IMG/VR virus record: IMGVR_UViG_3300031787_000655
Location: 1-28,153 of that record
Length of the DNA stretch: 28,153 bases
Strand: one strand, 5' to 3'
Origin: a virus
The notes under the pieces were generated by a model. The model saw nothing but the letters and a program-made list of their open reading frames with translations, searched no databases and was not told the DNA's origin. Made by a program: the position numbers and the translations under genes. This document shows, in pieces, positions 12,450 to 21,000 of this stretch. Position 1 is the stretch's first letter, and each line of letters begins with the position of its first letter.

Positions 12450-13775
12450 TTAAGCGGCGACCTCCATAAGGGTAATCGTTGACGCACCACGTTGAAAGGC
12501 AGTTGTGTCGGTGTCCGTTGAACTGCGGTTTAGATATACAGCCCCCGTTGACTGGCTTGCCATTTCGATCTCGTAGGTTTGAGATGATGTTGACGCAGGA
12601 GAATCCAGATATGTTACGGATGCCGCAACAGAAGCTGAGGAGTTGGGAGCACCGCAAACTGTCGTGACGCGCACTCTGTTCCCTGCCGCATCGCCTTGTA
12701 GCAGAGTGGAACCGCTGCGGGTTAAACGAATCAAGGGCCAGTTGTTTGTTGCGCCACCAACATTTAAAGATACCAAGACCAAAACTTTTGACGTGTTTGC
12801 GGAAGGCGTGATGGACGCCGTGAACACGCTTGAAAAGCTGGTGCCGGTAACGCTGGCCGTGTCCGTCTTGGTCGCCTGGACAACCTGAAGAATTTTGCCG
12901 CCCGTCCCAGTCGCAGACAGCGTGCCTCCGCTGAGGGTCAAGCCGCTGCCAATGCTGATCTCCTCAATGGCTCCCGTGCTTGCCGTGCTGCGCCCAAGAA
13001 TGCGAGCCGTCGCCATTGTCAGCCCCGAACCTGTGACCGCGCCTTTCAGCGCATAAATAGCGTTGAGAAGTGTCTTGATCGAACTGTAGGCAATGTTTTT
13101 CAGCGTGCCGCCGGACGTGACAAAGGCCACTTCATCCGTGTCATCAAGGGTCGTTTCCGTGGTTGCGCCTGAAATGGAGGAGCCGACGTTTCCTGCATCC
13201 GTAACATCCGCCGCAGCCTCGATGCCGTCCAGCTTGGTCTTGTCGGAAGCGGACATGAAGCCAGCGTCTCCTGTGGTGGCGTCCGAGTGCGTGTGCGTGG
13301 TGAGCGAATCAACATAGGTTGCCCATGCGCCAGAGTGGAAAAGCCGCCTGATCTGGCTGCCTGCCGTGCTGTATCCGGTGCCGCCAATGGTGGCCGTGCC
13401 GTTGCGGACAACAACCGTATAGCCTTTGCCCTCGCTAGGGCTTGGGTCTGTGACGGTTGCGGATGCCACCACGACATAAACCCCATCGTTCGCGGCAGTG
13501 AAGTTAGAAGATTTGACCTCGGCAGGCTGAAGTGCTGTGTCAGCCAAAGCGCCCTGGGCTGCCGTGGCGAAGTATCCTATGTCCTCGGCGGCGGCGGTGC
13601 CGATGTCGGCGGGCTGGACGGCGGTATCGGCCAAAGCGCCCTGGGCGGCCGTGGCAAAATCGCCCGTCGCAGAGTTGGCGGCGGTGCCGAGATTGTTCAC
13701 AGCGCCAATGACGCTGTTCAGCTTCGTCCGCACAGACGAGCCGGTTTCACCGTTTGAAATGGTTCCGATAGGCAT
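12450..13775 (-). CDS. Tail fibre protein
   Basis: This is a 441-residue fibre-like protein, low in charge and rich in Gly, Ala, Ser and Thr. A near-perfect 18-residue repeat, FATAAQGALADTA-[VL]-QPA-[DE], occurs at 40-57 and 69-86. The middle carries THTHSDATTGDAGFMSASDK followed by TKLDGIEAAAD (159-190), a motif that recurs in phage fibre shafts. ILGRSTASTGAIEEISIGSG (259-278) is another shaft element. The C-terminal about 145 residues (from KILQVVQATKTD) look like a distinct beta-rich tip, probably receptor-binding. It should attach to the T7-type tail and select the host surface. Confidence 0.85.
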   Translation of the reverse strand: MPIGTISNGETGSSVRTKLNSVIGAVNNLGTAANSATGDFATAAQGALADTAVQPADIGTAAAEDIGYFATAAQGALADTALQPAEVKSSNFTAANDGVYVVVASATVTDPSPSEGKGYTVVVRNGTATIGGTGYSTAGSQIRRLFHSGAWATYVDSLTTHTHSDATTGDAGFMSASDKTKLDGIEAAADVTDAGNVGSSISGATTETTLDDTDEVAFVTSGGTLKNIAYSSIKTLLNAIYALKGAVTGSGLTMATARILGRSTASTGAIEEISIGSGLTLSGGTLSATGTGGKILQVVQATKTDTASVTGTSFSSVFTASITPSANTSKVLVLVSLNVGGATNNWPLIRLTRSGSTLLQGDAAGNRVRVTTVCGAPNSSASVAASVTYLDSPASTSSQTYEIEMASQSTGAVYLNRSSTDTDTTAFQRGASTITLMEVAA

Positions 13776-13780
13776 AAAAG

Positions 13781-13927
13781 TCAGTCAATCCAGGTTTGGT
13801 CATCGCGCCACACGCCCACGTCATCCCAAAGGCCGGTTGCTAGAATCCAGTCACCAACAGGCACGCCCCCACCGCTCCCGTATTGAGAGCCGGTCAGGCT
13901 GATATTGAGAGAGAGCGCGTGCATCAT
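13781..13927 (-). CDS. 48-residue tryptophan-rich tail-region peptide
   Basis: A 48-codon frame starts MMHALSLNISLTGSQYG and ends WDDVGVWRDDQTWID. Four Trp and many Asp/Gly occur in the second half. It has an ATGA overlap with the FN3 gene (13924-13927) and a five-base gap to the tail fibre start, and no other gene covers the interval. Such short W/D-rich products occur among phage tail genes, but I cannot assign a family. It is probably a minor tail or fibre-attachment component. Confidence 0.6.
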   Translation of the reverse strand: MMHALSLNISLTGSQYGSGGGVPVGDWILATGLWDDVGVWRDDQTWID

Positions 13928-14280
13928 GGGGCGGTGAGAACGACAGAATACACATTGCTCGATGGGCCATCACCAAAACCGTTGAACGGAACGACCCGAA
14001 AAGCGTAAGTCTCGCCCGCTGCCGTGGGGAAAGACAATGTTTTTGAAAGATTGTCGCCTTCCGTGGACGCCAAAGTCTCGGGATTGGAGTCGATCTGAAC
14101 ATAGATTTTATATCCAAATCCGGCGGAGCTTGTCTTGTTGCTGGCCGTCCATTCCAGAAAGGCGTCAGAAAGTCCTGACTGCGTGTTCACAACCAACACG
14201 GGCGCAATCGTCGGCGCAGTATTCGGAACGGAGGCAAAAGCAGCCGCAGGCAAAGACGAGCCGAGAGCAAGGGACATCAT
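13924..14280 (-). CDS. Fibronectin type III-like tail protein
   Basis: This 118-residue protein starts MMSLALGSSLPAAAFASVPN. Residues about 22-117 read as one fibronectin-III domain: an early strand with Pro residues, LEWTASN (42-48), YKIYVQIDS (57-65), TLSFPTAAGETYAFRVVPFN (81-100) and the G-x-G-x-SS-x-x-Y-S-V-x-L ending. FN3 domains decorate phage tails and heads and bind carbohydrates or proteins weakly. It lies between two small tail-region genes and is coupled to both by ATGA overlaps. The N-terminal 20 residues could pass as a signal-like stretch but more likely pack on the virion. Confidence 0.8.
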   Translation of the reverse strand: MMSLALGSSLPAAAFASVPNTAPTIAPVLVVNTQSGLSDAFLEWTASNKTSSAGFGYKIYVQIDSNPETLASTEGDNLSKTLSFPTAAGETYAFRVVPFNGFGDGPSSNVYSVVLTAP

Positions 14281-14552
14281 TCAAGCCAGAGGATGACAGC
14301 GCCAGACGTAAGGGTGATCGAACTGCCGCGAACAGGGTAGTAACCAACGGGCAGCGTGGTGGCAATTCCAGCCTCGTCGCCGTCGTAAGCCGTGCCTTCC
14401 GGTCCTGCGCCAGTCGGGGCGACAAGGGCCGAAATGACAGCCTCGGCAATGACCGTGAAGCCGTAGAAGTTTTTGGCCGTGGCGGAGGTGTTCGACACCA
14501 CCTTATAGCCCTTGGTGGCCTGTTCCCGCGTGAAGTTGGAAGTTTCGGACAT
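14277..14552 (-). CDS. Small structural protein at head of tail-fibre block
   Basis: This 91-residue protein starts MSETSNFTREQATKGYKVVS. KNFYGFTVIAEAVISALVAP (27-46), the Gly/Ala loop, LPVGYYPVRGSSITLTSGAV and the ILWLE end are like those I associate with small uncharacterised phage structural proteins encoded near tail genes. It is the first gene after the 543-base gene-free stretch and begins 10 bases past an inverted repeat. It is coupled downstream to the FN3 gene. The role is inferred as a tail or capsid accessory. Confidence 0.68.
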   Translation of the reverse strand: MSETSNFTREQATKGYKVVSNTSATAKNFYGFTVIAEAVISALVAPTGAGPEGTAYDGDEAGIATTLPVGYYPVRGSSITLTSGAVILWLE

Positions 14553-14561
14553 GGGCCGATT

Positions 14562-14577
14562 TTCTCATATTTGAGAA
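14562..14577. promoter_or_regulatory. Inverted repeat just upstream of fibre-block start
   Basis: TTCTCA (14562-14567), a four-base loop and TGAGAA (14572-14577) form perfect arms. The repeat ends 10 bases before the start codon at 14552 on the minus strand, so it could be an operator or an mRNA hairpin acting on ribosome access. Confidence 0.35.
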
Positions 14578-14910
14578 TGACGGCAAGGCTTTTTTGCACT
14601 TTCAGCTTGGCAGACGTGCGGTGGTCAGGCAAAATCAGCGCGGGGTATTGCGTCGGGTTTTTTGTGCTTTCCCTGGTTAATAATGACGCCCGCCCGGTAA
14701 GCGCATAAAAGCCGGGTTTCTTTGACATTTTTCCTGCCGTGCTTGTGCTGGCCGATTCCATGTGCGTATGCTGCTAGGCATGGAGACAGCGCGAAAGAGC
14801 ACACAACCGCTGTGGATATGCCCAGCATTGAAGCCGGACTTTCGCGGCGGCAGGAATCCAATTTGAGCGCACGGTTCGACTCCGTAGTATCTCCGCAAAA
14901 CCCAAGAAGC

Positions 14911-14927
14911 CCGGGCCGCAAGCCCGG
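14911..14927. terminator. GC-rich hairpin, possible terminator after ejection genes
   Basis: CCGGGC (14911-14916), loop CGCAA and GCCCGG (14922-14927) form a six-pair GC-only stem. On the minus strand it follows the gp16-like gene by about 170 bases and is trailed by a mixed T-rich tail (GCTTCTTGGGTTTT). The T-run is not immediate, so termination is plausible but not certain. Confidence 0.3.
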
Positions 14928-15095
14928 CAAGCCTTGGCTGGGGGCTGGCCGTCAGGGGCCGCGCTCAAACGTCCGCGCATTGAGGACGCAAATCCGCAGT
15001 GTATTGGTCCCTGAAGATTAGGGAACGCTTGCCGGTGGCAGAGACAGAACCGGATCGTGACAGCCCTTCACGGTGAGGCCTTTATGGCATGGGCA

Positions 15096-18000
15096 TCACT
15101 CATCTCTACTCACAGCCTCGCCAATCTTGCGGGCTTCACGAAGGACATTTCCCATGACATCGACAGCGCCAGCCTGCGGACCAAAGATCGGCGCAAGAAC
15201 TGATCCGGTGGCAGACGACAGCTTATCAAGCTCGCTCACCACATCCTCGGGATCATCTGAGAACAGGTCATTGATGTCACGTCCGGCGCGGTAAACGTCA
15301 GACGCCACCTTTTCCGTCAGCGTCGTTTCACCAAAAACGCGCAGCCCCAGGAGGTATTTCACGCCGTATTCAATGCCGCGCCCCAGGACGAAGATGCCGC
15401 CGACAGGGCCAAGTGCAAGCGTTGCCGCCCACTGCTCCCGGCTCCACTCGCGCTCCTCGTCTTCCGGCTTGCCCAGGACGCTCGCCAGGACGGCAACGGA
15501 AAGCTGAGTGACCGCCGCCTGCGCCACATGCGCCACAAGGACGCGCTGAATATCCATGGCCTTGTTCTTCGACTTGCCGGACGCCAGCCGCTTGATCGCC
15601 ATAAGCTCGATGGCCGCAGCCTTGCGCTGATCGCTGAGGAACATCCACATGGCTTTTGCAAAAATGTTTGTGGACTGCTCGGCAATGGAGCGGTTCACAA
15701 GGTCTGAGGGTTGCGCAGACGTGGCAATCATCCGTTCAAGCCTTTGGGCGGCATAGGCGTCAGCCTGCTCTGCGGTGGCGCTGGAATTCTCCGCGAAGTA
15801 GCTACGGCGGTAGTAATCAAAGGCGATGGCCGAACCTATAGCCGTCCAGCCTGCATCCGTCCACGCCATCGGCAGCATCCCCTTTTGCATGAGCGAAATG
15901 AGCATGGAGCCGTTCACGCCCGCGTTCTGCATGGCAACGCGAGCCTCAGCGGAAAACCCGCCCTGGATACGGCGCTGAATGATGTCACTCTTCCACATGG
16001 CCGAAACATCGGAGGCAAACTCCACCGGGCTCGTCAAGGCGCGAACCAGCCCGACAGAGTAGGCGTGTGCCGGAACATCGGCCAAGAGCGGGTTGAGCGC
16101 AGCCGAGCTCTGCTTTGCCACGGGCGAGATGCGGAACGCCAGCGCCTTAAATGCTCGATACTGCATCAGGTTTTGCCAGAACCGCGACAGAAACACGATG
16201 TCTTTCACCGCCCGCGTGCCAGCCGCCTCAATGTTGGCAATGTTGGTTTTCAGGTTTGTCAGCGAAGCGTCACCGCTCTTCTGCCGAATTGCGGTCTGCA
16301 CGTTCTTGTCCAGCATCACAGCCTTGGTGTCGCGCATGATTTCCGCATGGCTGACCCAATGCGCCACGTTCTGCCAGTGACCAAGAAACACGGCCATGGC
16401 GTCCATCCTCATCAGCGGAGACGTGGTATTGACTCGCGACTTCGTGAAGCCTGCCGTCATGCCGCTGCTAATGTCGGAGCCGTCCAACTCCATCACGGAC
16501 GCATCTCCGGAACGGTGGCGATAGATGGGGGCGTAATTCTTGATCCTTGGCAGCGGAGCGTTGAACAGACGGCGGTAAACAGGATCAATCATCTTTGCCG
16601 CCGCGTCGTAGCTAGACGCCATCCAGTTCGCCAGCGCCACCGCCTGCGGACTCAGGAATTCGTCAAGCTGCCTGAATGAATCTTCCGTCCAGCCGTCGCG
16701 CTCCATTTGCTTCCGGCTCGCATCCTGGCGTGACCACAGCAGATATTGAATCCCCTGCATTTCCGACATGTCGAGCGGCTTTAAATCGCCAGCGTCCAGC
16801 ACCTTTTCCACCGTCACCGTGCGCTTGCGGTCAGATGCCGCCCATTCTTCCAGCGCGGTTTCCACCTGATCCTGGCGCAGTCCGGCAGCTTCCGCAGTCA
16901 TTGTGCCATCGGAAAGCTTAGTCAGCGTCTCGATGTCGAGTTTAACAGTCTCAGTCTTGCGCCCCTCAGTGATGGCAACGCCGCTCTTTTTCACGGCCTG
17001 CATTTTCCCGATGGCGCGCGCCTGGGCGATCGTGGACTCGGTGTCGAGAATGACGCTCAGAGCCTCGCGCCTCTGCGCATCTATGTTGCGGAGAATGTCA
17101 GTCTCCTGGTTGGCGGCGGACACCAGCCTGTCAGCGAAAAACCGCGTCACCTTGGAATCCTCGCCAAACAGCAGTTCAAGACGCTGGGCAGTCGTCCAGA
17201 GAATCGAACCCATCATGCCGCGCAAAGCCTGCGCAGCCTTTCTGTAATTACTGCTTTGAATGGCCGTCGTTTCGTTGTCTGCCTCCGCCTGCGAAACTTC
17301 ACGGTCTGGCAGCGCGCCCTTGATGGCATCGCCGCGCAGTTCATCCAGCGTCGCCTTACGCTCCTCATCCAGAATCTTCTTCCCGAGTTTGCCGGTTGCC
17401 ACGATGTCTTGCAGCCACTTCATAGCATCGGCCATGCTCACGCTGTCCTTGTCGCTCCAAAGCTCAAACTGGCGCAGCACGCCAATCTTGGACATGAGGC
17501 TTGCAGTCTCGTCGGCGTCCTGGGAATCTGCGATTGCGGCGTCCAGCGCCTTCTCTTCATTCGCCACCGTCTCAACGTCGGCGTTTCGGATGAAGCTCGC
17601 ATAGTCCACAAGCTCCGTGTAATTGGAAAGCAACTTGCCCTCCATGCGGCCAGACGCGCCTTTCTGTGAAGCGTAGCGATCAAGCAAGGAATCAACTTCG
17701 GCGGTGATTTCCTTCCGCATGAACTTCTCAAGCTCGACAACGGCCTTCTGCATGGCCTTCTCGATGGTCTTGTAACGCGCCCGTTCCGTCGCCTGCCCGG
17801 TCAGCTTCACCATGCCGCCGGGAACGATCTTCCCGCGAATCTCCGCAGGGAATGCAGCCATGGCGGTGTTGAACAGCCGTGCGTCACGTTGAAGCGATTC
17901 GCGAGGTGACCAATCATCCTGCACCATGTCCTCGGTTTCATCGCGCCATTGCTGCGCCTCGGCTTTGGCTTGTTCCCGCGCCTTCTTCTCCACGTCCTTC

Positions 18001-21000
18001 ACCGCGCTTTCAGCCTTGGCATACTCGGCACGGGCTGCGCGCTGGCTTGTCACAACGCTATCCAGAGCCTTCCAAAGCGCATCAGGCGTCGGCTCATTCA
18101 GAATGCCATCATCATAAAGATTCGCGGCCATCACGTCCGGCATGATGCCGGAGCCAGCGCCTGCATACCATGAAGGGGGAATCCATCCCGCCTCATCGTA
18201 ATCGCCCGCCTTGCCTTTACCGTCAGTCTTGAGCTTGCCAAGATTTGCCGCCGTCGTTTTCGACATGAGACGGCCATGCGCCCCAAGCATCTGCTTGATG
18301 AGCGGATGGTCATTCATCGCGGCCACGCCTTCGCTCCACGCCATGAGCGTTTCAGGCGTCAGCGTTGCCATCCCAGCATCCACAAGTTCCGCCTCCCGTG
18401 TCGCCTGCCGCATCGCCTGCTCCTTGTCCAGGCTGGCCTTCGTGCGCTTCTCAACCACGGGGCGGATTTTGTCACCCTTCCACGTCACACGCTCGGCGCT
18501 CCAGTTCTGAACCAGGCGGTTGATGTCGGAAAGACTGCGCTGGCGAATCTTGAACGCCAGTTCAGGACGCGCCTGCATGATCGACTCAATGATGTTCGCC
18601 AACTGCTCGGCGGATGATGTGGGGGAGAGACTAAAGGTTGAGCCAACAGGCTGGCCGTTTTCCTCCAGAATCTTCACAAGCTTTTCGTCGAAGATGACGT
18701 AATTACGCGTGCCGTCGCCAGATCCACGGCTGCCTGCGTCTAGATATTTGATGCCCGGGATTCCAAGTGATGCGAGATATTCAGAGGCTTTTTGTTCGCC
18801 CATATCCCACGCAAGCTCTACATAAATGTTAAGCGGAACATCTGGAAAATCTTCTGATTTACGACCTTCAAGCATCTTGGCAATGCCAGCTTTATCCAAG
18901 ATGTTTTTCACCCTTTCGCTCTGTTCACTCAGCGGCTTGTCCCAATCGAGGAAGTCAGCCTCGTCGGGCAAAAGCTCGACGGTGTAGAGGTTGCCGCGAG
19001 TTAAATTCCTATCCTTGATTCGATTCCATGCCGCCCGCCACTCAGCGCCATTTTCCCTAGCGGCAATTTCTGCCGCCGTTCTGCCTTCAGAAAAAAAAGT
19101 TTCAGCAAGAGACTTTTCTAAACCTTTGAGAGGCTTGCCATCAGCCCGCATAACCATGCTTGGAGTTGCTCGCATGTTGGAGTATTCTTCCGCAACTTTA
19201 CGAGCCTCCGCAAAATAAAGCCCCCACCCGTAAGCCTGCGCTCCCTCGCCTGTGCCAATTTTGGACGTGGTGAACTTGTCCACTTTGTGCGGCGTGCCGT
19301 GATAAGCCGTAATGGAAAATGTGGAAGGTCCAATTAGTTGAGCGCCATCCGGCATTTGCACCACTGGCGCGGCTGTAATAGGCTTCGCGCGTGCGCCAGG
19401 AATACTAAACGCCATCCCATCCGACTCCATCTGCTGTCGAATCTGATCAGCCTGCGTGGCGTCCTCCCGCGTCTGCTCGGTCAGACCAAGGAGCTTGTCC
19501 ATGAACTCGGTGAAATCGCCCACAGTGCCGTTCTGCTCTGCCTGTGAAATAATCTTAGCCGTGGCAATTACGCCGCGAAGGTAAGCGCCTACGGCCTTCA
19601 CCCATGCGCGGAGACGGCGCAGAAGCGTCATTTCCGCAGGCTTGCGAGCCGTCAGCACGGCAGAATCCAGGGCGCGGAGAATAGTCCCGGGTGTCATGCC
19701 TGTGCGTTCTCCGGTCTTGTCGCGGCCAATCCAGGTTCGCACGGCAAGTTCCGAAATGACCTCGCGTAGAAGGTTCTCGTCGCCCTCGCCCTTGGCAACG
19801 CGGGATGCACGATCAAACCAGTTCAGTTCTTCCTGCGTCGCCCTCTTTCCAAGGCGTTTCGGGTCGAGTTGTGAAATCAGGGTGGCGACGGCATTACGGC
19901 TTTCCTGCTCGGTGAATTTGCCGAGAGCGACACCTTTGCGCCAGGATGCCTCGACGTGCTCATGCAGGGCGGTGATGATGCGCGGGATGTTCGCCGTTCC
20001 GTCTTTGTTTAGACTGCGCATGAAAACGGTTGAAACGGCCCGGCCAAACTCAAAGTGATTTTCTCCAAGAATGGTCTGCACAACGTCCGCTTCACCCTCT
20101 TTGTTAGCAAGCGCCATCTGCTCATCCCGCAGATTCTGAATGCTGGCAGTGTCTTTAATCTCGCGCTTCTGCCCCGTGGTGGGGTGCACAAAAACAAGGC
20201 CGTTTTCACCAACAGTCGGAACCTCTGCCGTGATTTCAACGCGCTGATCCGGCTTGAGTCGCAGCAGCTCATCCACGGCGGCGATGGTCGTTTCAGCCTC
20301 GTATTCAGAGGATGCCATGAGAAAATCACGCTGCATCTGTGTCGCCACCTCCTGGGACTCCGCCGGGACCGTTGTCCCGTCAGACATGCGGACTTTCCAC
20401 CCCGACTCATCGCGGATGACAGCAACGCCGATATTTTCAGCCTCTGCAGCGTCACGGTTGAGGAGCTTTTGCGCCTCGCGCTGTTTCTCCATGAAGCGAG
20501 CCAAAGCGCCAGCCTTCTCTTCTGTGGTGGCCTTTTTGTCGGATTCAAAGTTCGCCTGGAATCCAGCATCAGCGCCGGACCAGTCGCCAGCCTCCGCCTT
20601 TTTGGCGATGCCTTCCGCAACGTCGGGAGCAATGCCGGTTGCAACCATGGCGTCAACGTCCATAGCCAATTCTCGGCCACGATTGATGTCACGAATAGAA
20701 GCCGCACCACCTCCGACCAGGGAGTAAACAAGCGCAGGCCCCCAAGTCTGCGAGGCGATTTCGCTGAACTTCGGCATGCGCTTTTCCCAATCCACTCCCG
20801 GCATGTCCTGTTCCAGGGCCGTGACAAGCCCCTCCATTTGCAGCGGGATGAAGCTCTGCGCGTATTCCTCGCCAATCTCACCGGCAGTGCCAGCAGAAGC
20901 GCGGATTGCCAGATTACGAGCCGCCCCGGCAATGCTCGTTGTGGTCGATTGCAGCCACCTTTGCACGAACGGCAGCTTTACTTTACCAAACGGAATCAGC

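Larger units (their letters stand above)
14553..15095. other. 543-base gene-free island
   Basis: This is the only long gene-free stretch in the window. I see no coupled or motif-bearing gene on either strand. It holds an inverted repeat at 14562-14577; a CCCGG/CCGGG hairpin followed by TTTCTTT (14693-14723, plus strand); a perfect TTGACA (14722-14727, plus strand) with no matching -10; a tRNA T-arm-like motif (14871-14885); a strong GC hairpin (14911-14927); and a TCCCT/AGGGA hairpin (15008-15024). It divides the ejection genes from the fibre genes. It may carry a terminator, a promoter, an RNA or an attachment site. Confidence 0.6.

Noticed and set aside
14693-14723. Plus-strand intrinsic terminator (CCCGG, 14-base loop, CCGGG, TTTCTTT)
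   Set aside because: No plus-strand gene lies upstream, the stem is five pairs and the loop is long, so a terminator has nothing to end here.
14722-14750. Plus-strand promoter from perfect TTGACA
   Set aside because: No -10-like hexamer occurs at 16-18 bases and no plus-strand gene follows.
14782-14895. Functional tRNA gene
   Set aside because: The T-arm is good, but the span is too long, the D-arm lacks the GG loop, no seven-base anticodon loop with proper stem was found and the 3' end is not CCA-like. Kept only as a possible relic.
14625-14930. Minus-strand 101-codon frame in the island
   Set aside because: It has no coupling to neighbours, mixed composition, no motif, and covers hairpins and the T-arm-like sequence.
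14722-15021. Plus-strand 99-codon frame in the gene-free island
   Set aside because: Its start would be TTG inside TTGACA with no ribosome site; its composition (Arg, Ser, Pro) and the T-arm-derived segment suggest spurious translation.
15711-16679. Plus-strand frame of 322 codons inside the giant gene
   Set aside because: It is antisense to the gp16-like gene, His/Arg-rich with no domain; a shadow of the coding strand.
19091-19098. Run of eight A as a programmed slippage site in the ART region
   Set aside because: The frame continues uninterrupted through intact ART motifs on both sides; it encodes an FF pair, so no frameshift need be invoked.
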